64,000 nt of DNA, from positions 1-64,000 of the forward strand of contig NZ_RPOC01000002.1 in the NCBI RefSeq assembly GCF_003946915.1, in the 5' to 3' direction. Positions within the stretch are counted from its first letter, which is position 1, and each line of letters begins with the position of its first letter. Below, piece after piece: positions 27,055 to 36,239 of this stretch. The notes under the pieces were generated by a model, which saw only the letters and a list, made by a program, of their open reading frames with translations, was not told the DNA's origin and made no database searches. A program made the position numbers and the translations under genes. Origin of the DNA: Flavobacterium ustbae. Lineage in GTDB: Bacteria; Bacteroidota; Bacteroidia; Flavobacteriales; Flavobacteriaceae.

Positions 27055-27702
27055 TTAGTTTAACTTATACGACATGTATAAAGTCAAGTTGCTGTTTCTA
27101 ACGTCAGGAAAAGTATAAGTTTCTCCTAGTACAGTTCTTTCTTTACCAACGGTTGTTAAACCATAATTGTAACGAACTCCGATACTGATTGGATCAAAAT
27201 CAACTCCAACACCTGCAGCAATACCTGCATCAAACTTGTTTAAATCGTCTCTGTCAATTTCTTCATTGATTTCAAATGATCCATCTCCAGTTACTTTTGA
27301 ACTTACTAAGTAAGAAGCATAACCCCCAGCATGAACATTAAAGTTCTTTGTGATATTTACTCTAACAAGTAATGGAAGTTCAATATAATTAAGTCTGAAT
27401 TTAGCATCACCTTCAAAAGGACCCGCATTATATTCTAGTTTAGCTCCCTTTGTTGTAAACAAAAGCTCTGGCTGAATGGCTACAAAATCTGAAACAGGAA
27501 GTGTGGCATAAAAACCGGCATTAAAACCAGATAAAATATTGTTGTCGTTTACATCATCACCGCTGTCGATTAGGTTAGACATGTTGTATCCCCCTTTTAC
27601 CCCGAATTCGGTATTTACATTATTGTCCTGAGCGTGCAGCACTCCAAATGATGCTGATAAAAAAAGTGTTAAGGCGCATAAAAAATTGGCTTGTAATTTC
27701 AT
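27055..27702 (-). CDS. Outer membrane beta-barrel protein (PorT-like)
   Basis: A 215-residue protein with a signal peptide (…SASFGVLHAQ) followed by an eight-strand barrel typical of OMP_b-brl_2: 'TEFGVKGGYNMSNLID', 'SGFNAGFYATLPVSDFVAIQPELLFTTKGAKLEY', 'LNYIELPLLVRVNITKNFNVHAGGYASYLVSSKV', 'DAGIAAGVGVDFDPISIGVRYNYGLT'. The C-terminal strand ends LTLYMSYKLN. Length matches the family. It lies in the middle of the stress cluster, 42 bp from the DUF4142-like gene. Confidence 0.93.
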   Translation of the reverse strand: MKLQANFLCALTLFLSASFGVLHAQDNNVNTEFGVKGGYNMSNLIDSGDDVNDNNILSGFNAGFYATLPVSDFVAIQPELLFTTKGAKLEYNAGPFEGDAKFRLNYIELPLLVRVNITKNFNVHAGGYASYLVSSKVTGDGSFEINEEIDRDDLNKFDAGIAAGVGVDFDPISIGVRYNYGLTTVGKERTVLGETYTFPDVRNSNLTLYMSYKLN

Positions 27703-27743
27703 AATAATTAATTTAGTTAATAGATTAGATAAATAGGCTTTTA

Positions 27744-28310
27744 TTAATTTTGTTTCTTTATTCTTTCAGTCTCTCGTAAGAGTTTATATTGTTCTGGCAA
27801 AAATCTAAGAACGAATTCTAAAATTTTCTTGTCGTTTGTTTCTCTAGAAATAGTCTGGAGCAGTTCAATCTGGTCATTTATCGCTTCTGTCATGGCATCC
27901 AAATAGATTGTATTAAATTCACTGCCACTTGCATCAATAAGGTTGTACAGGTCTCGTTTATGAGTGGCATTAATTTCGGTAATGACAATGAGCTTAGATG
28001 TGGCCATTTTGTTAAGTTCTTCTAACAATTGATTTTCTTGAACTTCAATTCTTTTGCTTAATTCCTGAACAATTATATCTGAACTTTTTTGTTGTGCAAT
28101 TTGACTTTTTGAAATAATAGATTTGCTAATATTCGCCGACGAAATAAAAAAAAAGACTTCTGTTTCTTCTCTTTCATTTTTTGCAAAAGCCTGATTTTTC
28201 AAAGTTTTTTCAATCGGATTAACTTTTCTGCATGATGTGATGCAAACAACTAAAAAGAATGAAAAAAAGACTTTAAAACAAACAGTCTTCGTGGCATGAA
28301 TTACTTTCAT
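27744..28310 (-). CDS. DUF4142-like lipoprotein
   Basis: A 188-residue lipoprotein (lipobox ITSC, Cys27). The mature part has a long four-helix pattern. 'FISSANISKSIISKSQIAQQKSSDIIVQELSKRIEVQENQLLEELNKMA' is close to the DUF4142 opening, in which 'FV..Aa...l.Ei..gklA...a....vk.fa..mv.dH' sets the helices. The usual H of DUF4142 is not evident, so it is a diverged member. Periplasmic side of a membrane. It is the first gene of the run of small stress genes. Confidence 0.7.
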   Translation of the reverse strand: MKVIHATKTVCFKVFFSFFLVVCITSCRKVNPIEKTLKNQAFAKNEREETEVFFFISSANISKSIISKSQIAQQKSSDIIVQELSKRIEVQENQLLEELNKMATSKLIVITEINATHKRDLYNLIDASGSEFNTIYLDAMTEAINDQIELLQTISRETNDKKILEFVLRFLPEQYKLLRETERIKKQN

Positions 28311-28466
28311 TATTACTTCATAAAGTATTACATTACAAAGATGCTAACGAATGAAAGATTTTCCTTTACAGCATAAAAATGAAACGTTATATAATTCCCA
28401 TAATACGCTTATATTTCGGTTTTGTCCTTTTAAAATCAATGCTTTAGAGGTTTTTTTGGTTGAAGC

Positions 28467-28506
28467 AAAAAAAAGAAATTACAGTTTTACTATAATTTCT
28501 TTTTTT
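28467..28506. terminator. Bidirectional terminator between kinase and DUF4142 genes
   Basis: AAAAAAAGAAATTA (about 28467-28481) pairs with TAATTTCTTTTTTT (28493-28506). The leftward direction serves the histidine kinase gene. A rightward ORF at 28351-28620 runs through it and is not a gene. Confidence 0.75.
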
Positions 28507-28578
28507 ATGGGTATAATTTGGAAAGGTTTTTATTCTTATAATAATTCCAATCCTAATATAGGTTTGGAATTAATTTTT

Positions 28579-30363
28579 TTAATCGGGAAGAAAGACGGTA
28601 AATACAGATCCTTTACCTAAAATACTGTCGGCTGTAATATGACCTTTATGATTCTCAACAATCTTTTTACAGATCGCTAAACCAATTCCAGTTCCAGGAT
28701 AATCTGTTTTGGAATGAAGACGCTGAAAAAGAATAAAAATAGTTTCTTTAAACTGCGGGTCAAATCCCATACCGTTATCTGAAAAAGTAATTTTATGAAA
28801 TTTCTTTACCGACTGTTCCAAAATTTCAGGATAATCCGAAGCACTGACTTTTTCGCTAGAAATAGAAATTTCAGGTCTAAGACCAGGCTGACTGTATTTT
28901 AATGAGTTTCCGATTAAATTGATAAAAAGCTGCTCAATCTGATAAGGAATTACAGAAAGTTTAGGAAGTTTTGGAGCCGAAATAATAGCTTTCTTTTCTT
29001 CAATTATTTCTGCCAGTTCAGATTCTGCATTATTCAGAAGTTCATTTAGATTTACTTTAATAAATTCTTTCTTGGTAGTATTCGTTCTAGAAAACAAAAG
29101 AAGATCGTCTATTAGAACGCGCATTCTTTTTGCAGAACTTTCTATTTTAGTGATATAATTTTTACCACTTTCAGACATTACCTCTTTGTCAGCATCCGAA
29201 ACTCTAGAAATAAAAGTCTGTATTTTTCTAAGTGGTTCCTGCAAATCATGACTTGCTACGTGGTTAAAAGAGGCAAGTTCTTTATTGCTTTTTTCCAGTT
29301 CTTTATTTCGTTCCTGAAGTTCGATATTAAGAAGATGTTCGTCTGTTATGTCAAAATTAATTCCAAGTAAAATTTTGCTTCCCTGTTGGTCCGTTACTAA
29401 TTTTCCTGTTGTTTTAAAGTAACGCACTTCAAAATCGGGACGTATAATTTTATAATACACAAACGGAAGATGTTTTTTGTCTAAAATTCCGTCTATTGCT
29501 TTGGCTACAGCTTCTTTATCATCTGGATGAACATATTTAATAAGTGTTGCCTTATTTGGAGCAAAAGATCTTGGTTCAAGACCTAATAATTGGAATTGAT
29601 TGTCTGAAAAATCTATTTTATCAGAATCTAAATCCCATTGCCATGTGCTAAATTTTCCAATATTTTCAGATTCAGAAATTAAACCGCTTGAAATTAAGAG
29701 TTTTTTGTTGAATACTTTTAAGCGCTCAAAATCACGGCTAATTTGGCGGTAAGCCAATAAGATAAAACTCAAAGCGACTAGAAATAAAGAAATAGAAAAC
29801 AGCGGACTCAGAGAGATTTCAGAATCATAAATTTTGAGTCTTTTCTTCAAGAATTCTTTTTCGATGTCGTTCATTTCATCAACCTTAAAACGGATATTTT
29901 CCATCAAGATTCTTCCGCCAAACATATGGTTGTCGAGTTTTCTCTTGTCGTAAGTTTTTGGATCGCTGTATTTTAAACAGTTTTCAAAAGAAACGAAACG
30001 CTGTGTAATGAGTTTGAAAAGTCTATGAAGGTTTTTCTGTTGCTGCGGATTATCGGCGGTTAACTTTTTTAAGTTAATAAAAGATGTATTTACCTTATCT
30101 CTCGAGTAGATGTAGGGAGTTAAAAAACGGGCATTACGAGTAATAATATATCCTCGCTGGCCCGTTTCTGCATCTTTTATAGCCGACATTAATCGTTCGA
30201 GCTGAATGTTGATTTCGTAAGTATGCATAACCAGTTTGCTCGATTCATTCAAGTCCTGGTTGTGTTTGTAAGCAATTGATGAGAGAAATAACAGAATGAA
30301 AACTGCGATTACAAAAATAACTCTCAAAGAGTTTGAAGAATTAAAATTTGGTATCCATTTCAT
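28579..30363 (-). CDS. CHASE3/PAS sensor histidine kinase
   Basis: A 594-residue membrane kinase. TM1 lies at about 10-29. A CHASE3 periplasmic domain follows, about 35-185, with 'IKDAETGQRGYIITRNARFLTPY'. TM2 is near 190-210. A PAS domain spans about 235-350 (IDFSDNQFQLLGLEPRSFAPN... ILLGINFDITDEH). The HisKA dimerisation helix has the phospho-acceptor His372 in VASHDLQEPLRKIQTF. The HATPase domain has N, G1 and G2 boxes (INLIGNSLKYSQ; FSDNGMGF; GTGIGLAICKKIVENHKG). It is the last gene of an AraC-RR-HK operon, 10 bp behind the response regulator, and probably phosphorylates it. Confidence 0.95.
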   Translation of the reverse strand: MKWIPNFNSSNSLRVIFVIAVFILLFLSSIAYKHNQDLNESSKLVMHTYEINIQLERLMSAIKDAETGQRGYIITRNARFLTPYIYSRDKVNTSFINLKKLTADNPQQQKNLHRLFKLITQRFVSFENCLKYSDPKTYDKRKLDNHMFGGRILMENIRFKVDEMNDIEKEFLKKRLKIYDSEISLSPLFSISLFLVALSFILLAYRQISRDFERLKVFNKKLLISSGLISESENIGKFSTWQWDLDSDKIDFSDNQFQLLGLEPRSFAPNKATLIKYVHPDDKEAVAKAIDGILDKKHLPFVYYKIIRPDFEVRYFKTTGKLVTDQQGSKILLGINFDITDEHLLNIELQERNKELEKSNKELASFNHVASHDLQEPLRKIQTFISRVSDADKEVMSESGKNYITKIESSAKRMRVLIDDLLLFSRTNTTKKEFIKVNLNELLNNAESELAEIIEEKKAIISAPKLPKLSVIPYQIEQLFINLIGNSLKYSQPGLRPEISISSEKVSASDYPEILEQSVKKFHKITFSDNGMGFDPQFKETIFILFQRLHSKTDYPGTGIGLAICKKIVENHKGHITADSILGKGSVFTVFLPD

Positions 30364-30373
30364 TGGTATGCTC

Positions 30374-30823
30374 TTATTTTAGTCGCAGCAAGAAATTATC
30401 ACGGTTAAGTCCAGAGGTATGATAATGCCAGTTGACAGTCACGACTTCATTTATTATTTTTTTCAATGTATTGAAATCGCTAGGCTTTTTGATGTAAATA
30501 TTTGCACCTTGAATAAAAGTATCTTCAATATCCTCTTCAGAAGAAGATGTAGAGTAAATAGCAATAATTATATCTTTTAAATGATCCGTTTTTTTGATTT
30601 CAATAAGACATTCTTTCCCTGTTTTTTTAGGCATGTTCAAATCTAGAAACAAAATATCTGGAAGTTTATTGTCTGGGTTCATTAGATGATCCATTAATTG
30701 CATTCCGTCATGAACAAAATTTACATTTGTTTGTATTTTTATTTCTTCAAAAGCATCTTTAAAGAAAAGACGGTCATCTTCATCATCATCAGCCAATAAA
30801 ATGTGTAATGCGTTTTTTTGCAT
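30374..30823 (-). CDS. Single-domain response regulator
   Basis: A 149-residue receiver domain with no output domain. The acidic pocket is D12-D13 (LLADDDEDD), the phospho-acceptor is D61 (LFLDLNMP), T92 and K113 complete the site (YSTSS; KKPSDF). It belongs to the group of short receivers paired with CHASE3 kinases in Bacteroidota. Its partner kinase starts 10 bp downstream. Its output may pass through a protein contact, possibly with the AraC-type regulator encoded 21 bp upstream. Confidence 0.93.
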   Translation of the reverse strand: MQKNALHILLADDDEDDRLFFKDAFEEIKIQTNVNFVHDGMQLMDHLMNPDNKLPDILFLDLNMPKKTGKECLIEIKKTDHLKDIIIAIYSTSSSEEDIEDTFIQGANIYIKKPSDFNTLKKIINEVVTVNWHYHTSGLNRDNFLLRLK

Positions 30824-30844
30824 TTTGATCGCGGTATTTAGGTT

Positions 30845-31396
30845 TTATTTTAAATTCTCTCTTCGTTTCTTAATAATTCTCTGAAAAGCAGACGGCGTAA
30901 TTCCGGTTGTGTTTTTAAACTGCGTACTCAAATGTGCTACACTCGAGTAATTTAGTAAAAAAGCAATTTCGGTCAAACTCATTTCGTTGATAATAATCAG
31001 CTGTTTTGCTCTTTCAATTTTCTGCAAAATAATAAAATTTTCTATAGAAGAATACGTTACTTCAGAGAAAACATTAGATAAATATCCGTAACTGTGGTTG
31101 AGCTTCTCAGCCAAAAATACAGAACTTTTGTAATTATTACTATCATCCATAAATACAAGCTCGATAATCGCGTCTTTTATTTTTTGGACTAATACACTTT
31201 TTTGATTTTCAACTACTTCAAAACCACAAGGAGCCAAATTTGTTTTTAACTTCTCCAGTGCTTCGGCATCAAGATTGTCTTCAATCTCAATTTCGCCAAA
31301 TCCTAGAGTAGAAAAATTTATATTGTTTTGTTCCAGGTTTTGTTTTAAATAAAGAGAGCAAATGGTGTTAATGTCGAACTTTATAAATAGTTTCAT
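30845..31396 (-). CDS. Short AraC-family transcriptional regulator
   Basis: A 183-residue regulator. Residues about 1-68 form a small ferredoxin-like or HMA-like domain (MKLFIKFDINTICSLYLKQNLEQ... GEIEIEDNLDAEALEKLKTNLAPCGFEVVE). Residues 80-178 are the two-helix-turn-helix AraC DNA-binding domain: 'SLTEIAFLLNYSSVAHLSTQFKNTTGITPSAFQ' is the family signature. It leads the operon with the receiver and kinase genes (gaps of 21 and 10 bp). It probably regulates the nearby stress genes; this is inferred from context only. Confidence 0.92.
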   Translation of the reverse strand: MKLFIKFDINTICSLYLKQNLEQNNINFSTLGFGEIEIEDNLDAEALEKLKTNLAPCGFEVVENQKSVLVQKIKDAIIELVFMDDSNNYKSSVFLAEKLNHSYGYLSNVFSEVTYSSIENFIILQKIERAKQLIIINEMSLTEIAFLLNYSSVAHLSTQFKNTTGITPSAFQRIIKKRRENLK

Positions 31397-31500
31397 TATA
31401 TAGAAATTTGGTTAAAGATACTTATTTTATTTGGTGTTTTAGCTTTTAAATGATATAGAATTACAAGTAAATGTGATTTTAAAATAATTTTTTCAAAAAA

Positions 31501-31530
31501 ATACCGTCTAATAGTTTTACTAGACGGTAT
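31501..31530 (-). terminator. Terminator of csbD-like gene
   Basis: ATACCGTCTA (31501-31510) pairs with TAGACGGTAT (31521-31530). Leftward it is followed by a T run. Confidence 0.85.
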
Positions 31531-31553
31531 TTCCCTGATTGAGTTGCAAGGAT

Positions 31554-31739
31554 TTACAAATCTGACAGGATTTGATGAAACTCTTCTTTAGTTTTTCCTA
31601 ATTTTTGCTGAAGCTTTCCATACATTTCGTCTTCTTTTCCTTCAGCAAACATCAAATCATCATCTGTCAATTCAGCATATTTTTGCTTTAATTTCCCTTT
31701 TAACTCATTCCAGTTTCCTTTTATTTCTGTCGAATTCAT
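31554..31739 (-). CDS. CsbD family stress protein
   Basis: A 61-residue protein with the whole CsbD signature: '[50 protein letters not shown]'. CsbD-like proteins are small, soluble, induced by general stress (SigB in Bacillus, RpoS in enterics) and have no known reaction. Own promoter and terminator; it lies upstream of the AraC-RR-HK operon and belongs with the YtxH and holin-like genes by theme. Confidence 0.95.
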   Translation of the reverse strand: MNSTEIKGNWNELKGKLKQKYAELTDDDLMFAEGKEDEMYGKLQQKLGKTKEEFHQILSDL

Positions 31740-32035
31740 GATATCTCTTTTTAATTTATTTGTATTGTAAAATTGCGCATTCTCGCCAAGGTTTTTGTTA
31801 CATTTATTTTTAAGACTGTTTCATAATTTTCATTTTTTCGGTAGTGATTAGTGCTTAGCTGTTAGTATTTAGTTGAGCTTTTAATATTATAACTAGCTTT
31901 TAATGCTAAATATCAAATTCTAAGGATTAGAGAATAAAAAAAGCTAAGGACTAACAGCTAAGCACTAAGCAGCTAACCGCAAACGTGAAACTAAATAATA
32001 TTATTTGTAATTTTGCCGCACAAGCAAAACACAAT
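31740..32035. repeat. Gap with an inverted repeat of 'ctaagcactaag' words
   Basis: 'gtgcttagctgttagtattt' (about 31850-31870) is matched in reverse at about 31940-31975 ('gactaacagctaagcactaag'). The rightward pyrF promoter follows. No gene. Confidence 0.65.
32008..32015 (+). promoter_or_regulatory. -7 box of pyrF
   Basis: TAATTTTG at 32008-32015, an exact match. It sits inside the longer ORF that starts at 31985, so transcription begins downstream of that ATG and the true start is the ATG at 32036. Confidence 0.7.
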
Positions 32036-32863
32036 ATGACAACACAACAACTACACGAACAAATTCTTCAAAAAAAATCATTTTTATGCGTTGGCTTAGA
32101 TCCTGATTTGGCAAAAATTCCGCAGCATTTATTAGAAACCGAAGACCCGATTTTTGAATTTAATAAAGCTATTATTGATGCTACACACGATCTAACAGTT
32201 GGTTACAAGCCAAATACAGCTTTTTTTGAAGCTTACGGTATAAAAGGATGGATGTCTTTGCAGAAAACAATCAATTATATCAACGAAAATTATCCTAATA
32301 TTTTTACGATTGCAGATGCCAAACGTGGTGATATCGGAAATACTTCTAGCATGTATGCCAAAGCTTTTTTTGAAGATTTGAATTTTGATAGTGTTACAGT
32401 TGCTCCTTATATGGGAAAAGATTCTGTAGAGCCTTTTTTGGCTTTCGAAAATAAACATACAATAATGTTGGCATTGACTTCAAATGAAGGCGCTTTCGAT
32501 TTTCAGACTTTAAACACAAACGGACAAGAATTGTACAAACAAGTTTTAGAGACATCTAAAACGTGGAAAAACAGTGAAAACTTAATGTACGTAGTCGGAG
32601 CAACAAAAGCAGAATATTTTACAGAAATTAGAAAAATTGTTCCAGACAGTTTCTTACTCGTTCCTGGAATTGGCGCTCAAGGCGGAAGTTTATCTGAAGT
32701 TTGCAAATACGGAATGAACGATAAGGTTGGGCTTTTGGTAAATTCGGCAAGAGCCATTATCTATGCTTCTAAAGGAACTGATTTTGCTGAAAAGGCTAGA
32801 GAAGAAGCTTTGAAAGTGCAGCAAGAAATGGAAGAGATTATTAGTTTGAAGTTTCAGGTTTAA
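32036..32863 (+). CDS. pyrF: Orotidine 5'-phosphate decarboxylase
   Basis: Final step of UMP synthesis: decarboxylates OMP to UMP. 275 residues from the ATG at 32036; an upstream ATG (31985) is in frame but lies before the promoter's -7 box. It is the longer 'type 2' enzyme: '[21 protein letters not shown]', '[14 protein letters not shown]', the catalytic [19 protein letters not shown] loop with the Asp-Lys-Asp pattern, and the phosphate-binding 'VPGIGAQGG'. Its neighbours are unrelated. The inverted repeat at 32890-32986 follows. Confidence 0.95.
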   Translation: MTTQQLHEQILQKKSFLCVGLDPDLAKIPQHLLETEDPIFEFNKAIIDATHDLTVGYKPNTAFFEAYGIKGWMSLQKTINYINENYPNIFTIADAKRGDIGNTSSMYAKAFFEDLNFDSVTVAPYMGKDSVEPFLAFENKHTIMLALTSNEGAFDFQTLNTNGQELYKQVLETSKTWKNSENLMYVVGATKAEYFTEIRKIVPDSFLLVPGIGAQGGSLSEVCKYGMNDKVGLLVNSARAIIYASKGTDFAEKAREEALKVQQEMEEIISLKFQV

Positions 32864-32889
32864 CGTTTCAAGTTCTTACTTTGAACGTA

Positions 32890-32986
32890 ATTTAACCGCA
32901 AAGTTCGCAAAGGTTTACGCTACGAACGCAAAGTATTTTTCTTTGCGTACCCCTGCGAAAAATCTTTGCGAACTTTGCGGTTAAAT
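32890..32986. repeat. Long hairpin with 23-bp perfect stem
   Basis: ATTTAACCGCAAAGTTCGC and four further bases (32890-32912) is the exact reverse complement of 32964-32986. The loop contains shorter 'gcaaag'/'ctttgc' words. It fills the space between pyrF and the next gene and could end pyrF transcription, although no T tract directly follows. Confidence 0.85.
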
Positions 32987-33027
32987 TGATCCCAAAAACT
33001 TGAAACATGAAACATGAAACAAAATAA

Positions 33028-33828
33028 ATGAAACAATTCGCAGATCAATTAGGAACTATTCATTCCTTTGAAAATGCTCCAAAACGCATTATTTCGTTAG
33101 TTCCTTCGCAGACAGAATTATTATATGATTTAGGTCTCGAAGCAAAAATTATCGGAATAACGAAGTTCTGTGTTCATCCGTTTCACTTTAAATCAACCAA
33201 AAAGATTGTTGGCGGGACAAAGAAGATTCATTTTGAGAAAATAAAGCTTCTTGAACCAGATATTATTATTTGCAATAAAGAAGAAAATACAGAAGAAATC
33301 GTAAATCAGTTAAGCGAAATTTGTCCAGTTTGGGTAACAAACATTGTGACAATAGAAGATAATTTCCAAATGATTTCAGATTTTGGGCAATTATTCAATT
33401 GCAGAACTGAAGCGCAAAAATGGAATAGCAAATTGGCTTTCGCCTTGAGCGATTTCAAAAATTATATCGAAAATATAAAGCAAAAGAAAGCCGCTTATTT
33501 TATTTGGAAAAATCCTTATATGGTTGCAGGAAACGATACCTATATAAATGAATTGCTAAAACTGAATCATTTTAAAAATATTTACGAAGACAAAGGCCGT
33601 TATCCTGAAATCGAGTTAAAGAAAATGCGTCTTGAAGGCGATCCTGATATTGTTTTTCTTTCGTCTGAACCTTACCCTTTCACAGAAGAAGATGCTTTTG
33701 AAATAGGCAGATTTACACATCATGCTAAAACCATTTTCGTAGACGGAGAAATGTTCTCTTGGCATGGAAGCAGACTTTTAAAGGCTTTTACATATTTTAA
33801 ATTACTCCACGAACGTTTGAAAAAATAA
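33028..33828 (+). CDS. BtuF-like helical-backbone metal/cobalamin binding protein, no signal peptide
   Basis: A 266-residue protein of the periplasmic-binding-protein (PBP type III) fold: opening 'RIISLVPSQTELLYDLGLEAKIIGITKFCVHP' is that of cobalamin and siderophore binding proteins. 'VGGTKKIHFEKIKLLEPDIIICNKEENTEEIVNQLSE' follows, then a long middle helix and the second lobe (AAYFIWKNPYMVAGNDTYINELL; DPDIVFLSSEPYPF). No signal peptide or lipobox is present at the ATG, which sits just after a hairpin, so it is predicted cytoplasmic. No ABC permease is near. The role in B12 handling is inferred. Confidence 0.8.
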   Translation: MKQFADQLGTIHSFENAPKRIISLVPSQTELLYDLGLEAKIIGITKFCVHPFHFKSTKKIVGGTKKIHFEKIKLLEPDIIICNKEENTEEIVNQLSEICPVWVTNIVTIEDNFQMISDFGQLFNCRTEAQKWNSKLAFALSDFKNYIENIKQKKAAYFIWKNPYMVAGNDTYINELLKLNHFKNIYEDKGRYPEIELKKMRLEGDPDIVFLSSEPYPFTEEDAFEIGRFTHHAKTIFVDGEMFSWHGSRLLKAFTYFKLLHERLKK

Positions 33829-33829
33829 A

Positions 33830-33903
33830 TTCCAATAAATAAATTCCAAATTCCAATTTTCCGCACAGTAAAAATTGGAATTTGGAATTTATTTATTGGA
33901 ATT
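33830..33903. repeat. Long 'ttccaaattccaattt' inverted repeat
   Basis: 'aaattccaataaataaattccaa' at about 33828-33850 is matched in reverse by 'ttggaatttatttattggaattt' at about 33881-33903, with 'ccaatttt'/'aaaattgg' inside. It forms a long stem after the BtuF-like gene. Confidence 0.75.
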
Positions 33904-33935
33904 TGATTTAAAATTATTGGAATTTCAGATAAAAA

Positions 33936-34600
33936 AGAATGCCGGCATCTCGAAGACGTCGGCATTATTTAACTAACCAAAACCAAAATAATAAATAACC
34001 AGTTTATTACAATACAAATGTCCGACATAAATCAACATTATGCTGTTAAGGTGTTGTTATTACTTTGTTGGAAATAAGTTAATGTATATTGGGAAAAAAT
34101 TCCAATATTTTAAAATTCCAAAATCCAACATTGGAATTTGGAATTTTTCATTTGGAATTTAAATATATCCTGAAAGGATTTATATAAATAAAGAATGCCG
34201 GCATCTCGAAGACGTCGGCATTATTTAACTAACCAAAACCAAAATAATAAATAACCAGTTTATTACAGTACAAATGTCCGACATAAATCAACATTATGCT
34301 GTTAAGGTGTTGTTATTACTTTGTTGGAAATAAGTTAATGTATATTGGGAAAAAATTCCAATATTTTAAAATTCCAAAATCCAACATTGGAATTTGGAAT
34401 TTTTCATTTGGAATTTAAATATATTCTGAAAGGATTTATATAAAAAAAGAATGCCGGCATCTCGAAGACGCCGGCATCATTTAACTAACCAAAACCAAAA
34501 TAATAAATAACCAGTTTATTACATTACAAATGTCCGACATATATCAATCTTATGCTGTTAAGGTTTTGTTATTACTTTGTTGGTCATAAGTTAAGATTTG
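33936..34600. repeat. 256-bp tandem repeat array (about 2.6 copies)
   Basis: Units start at 33936, 34192 and 34448 (AGAATGCCGG...), exactly 256 bp apart; the third is cut after about 150 bp. Each unit has a hairpin ATGCCGGC/GTCGGCAT (perfect GCCGGCAT in unit 3) with an inner TCT-CGA-AGA stem. Leftward from units 1 and 3 the hairpin is followed by a T run, which makes it terminator-like. No conserved ORF: a 21-codon leftward ORF (33973-34038, 34229-34294) is destroyed in unit 3. Confidence 0.9.
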
Positions 34601-34701
34601 TCTAATCGCTGTTTTGAGCTTTGTGCACTATAAAATAATTTTTGATTATTAAAATATAATAACAATCAATTTTGTTTATGAATATGCTAAGAATAAGTTT
34701 G

Positions 34702-34709
34702 TATATTTG
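34702..34709 (+). promoter_or_regulatory. -7 box of katA
   Basis: TATATTTG, an exact TAnnTTTG match, 23 bp before the katA ATG. Confidence 0.55.
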
Positions 34710-34732
34710 ATAAAACATTAAAAATCAGCAAA

Positions 34733-36226
34733 ATGGAATCAAACAAAAAATTAACAACCGCAACAGGAACTCCCGTTCCAGACAATCAAAACATTCAAAC
34801 AGCAGGCCCTCGCGGTCCCGTCTTATTACAAGATTTTTGGTTTTTAGAAAAGATGGCGCATTTTGACCGAGAAGTAATTCCGGAAAGAAGAATGCACGCC
34901 AAAGGTTCTGGTGCTTACGGAACTTTTACTGTTACACACGACATTACCAAATATTCAAAAGCAGACTTATTTTCTGAAATTGGTAAAAAGACAGAAATGT
35001 TTGTGCGATTTTCGACCGTTGCAGGAGAAAGAGGTGCTGCTGATGCCGAAAGAGACATACGTGGTTTTGCCATGAAATTTTACACAAACGAAGGAAATTG
35101 GGACTTGGTAGGTAATAATACGCCAGTTTTCTTTTTCCGTGACCCAATGAAATTTCCTGACTTGAACCATGCTGTAAAACGTGATCCAAAAACCAATTTA
35201 AGAAGTGCTGATAACAATTGGGATTTTTGGACTTTATTACCAGAAGCTTTGCACCAAGTTACAATCGTAATGAGTGATAGAGGTATTCCGAGATCGTATA
35301 GAGAAATGCATGGATTTGGAAGCCATACCTTTAGTTTTATTAATGCGCAAAATGAAAGACATTGGGTAAAATTCCATTTAGTTTCGCAACAAGGAATTGA
35401 GAACTTGTCTGACGAAGAAGCGGCTTTATTAGTAGGACGAGACAGAGAAAGCCATCAAAGAGATTTATTTGATGCTATTGAAGAAGGAAACTTTCCAAAA
35501 TGGAAAATGTTTGTACAGATCATGTCTGAAGAGCAGGCAAAAACATATCGTTTCCATCCATTTGACTTAACTAAGGTTTGGTTAAAAGGAGATTTTCCAC
35601 TAATTCCAGTTGGAGAATTCGAATTGAATAAAAATCCAGAAAATTATTTTGCAGAAGTAGAGCAAGCTGCTTTTAACCCAGCGCACGTGCCGCCTGGAAT
35701 TGGTTTCTCTCCAGATAAAATGCTGCAAGGACGTTTGTTTTCTTATGGTGACGCACACCGTTACCGTTTAGGCGTAAACAATTATCAAATTCCAGTAAAT
35801 GCTTCAAGATGTCCTTACAATACATTCCATAGAGATGGAGGTATGCGTGTTGACGGAAATAATGGAGGCCGTAAACATTACGAGCCAAATAGTTTTGGAG
35901 AATGGCAAGATACGCCAGAATTAAAAGAACCGCCATTAGCAATTTATGGAGATGCTTATGCACATAATTTTAGAGAAGACGATAGCGATTATTTCACTCA
36001 GCCAGGTTTATTATTCAATTTATTAACTCCTGAGAAAAAACAATTGTTGTTTAAAAATACAGCTGGACAAGTTGGTGGAGCACAGAAATTTATTCAGGTT
36101 CGCCACATCAGAAACTGCTATAAAGCCGATCCAGCATACGGAGAAGGTGTAGCAAACGCTCTAGGAATGACAATGGATGAAGTCAACGCTTTTGATGATC
36201 CAAGACTGGCGATTGTTGCTCGATAA
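34733..36226 (+). CDS. katA: Monofunctional heme catalase (clade 3)
   Basis: Breaks down hydrogen peroxide to water and oxygen. 497 residues, the small-subunit size. The distal His motif is [22 protein letters not shown] (His57). Asn130 is in [16 protein letters not shown]. The proximal tyrosine is in the [14 protein letters not shown] signature near residue 340. NADPH-binding residues are plausible ([11 protein letters not shown] region). No lipocalin-like extension, so it is a clade 3 enzyme, cytoplasmic. A terminator hairpin at 36294-36327 follows. Upstream is the tandem repeat array. Confidence 0.97.
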   Translation: MESNKKLTTATGTPVPDNQNIQTAGPRGPVLLQDFWFLEKMAHFDREVIPERRMHAKGSGAYGTFTVTHDITKYSKADLFSEIGKKTEMFVRFSTVAGERGAADAERDIRGFAMKFYTNEGNWDLVGNNTPVFFFRDPMKFPDLNHAVKRDPKTNLRSADNNWDFWTLLPEALHQVTIVMSDRGIPRSYREMHGFGSHTFSFINAQNERHWVKFHLVSQQGIENLSDEEAALLVGRDRESHQRDLFDAIEEGNFPKWKMFVQIMSEEQAKTYRFHPFDLTKVWLKGDFPLIPVGEFELNKNPENYFAEVEQAAFNPAHVPPGIGFSPDKMLQGRLFSYGDAHRYRLGVNNYQIPVNASRCPYNTFHRDGGMRVDGNNGGRKHYEPNSFGEWQDTPELKEPPLAIYGDAYAHNFREDDSDYFTQPGLLFNLLTPEKKQLLFKNTAGQVGGAQKFIQVRHIRNCYKADPAYGEGVANALGMTMDEVNAFDDPRLAIVAR

Positions 36227-36239
36227 ATTTTTTTTAAAA

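Noticed and set aside
28351..28620. Rightward 89-residue ORF
   Set aside because: It runs through a strong bidirectional terminator and overlaps the end of the histidine kinase gene on the other strand; it has no family resemblance and no clear promoter.
33973..34038. 21-codon peptide gene in the tandem units
   Set aside because: The start codon is lost and a stop appears inside the corresponding frame of unit 3, so it is not kept as a coding sequence.
33936..34600. The 256-bp repeats as a CRISPR array
   Set aside because: Units are 256 bp and almost identical along their whole length; there are no short repeats with unique spacers and no cas genes.
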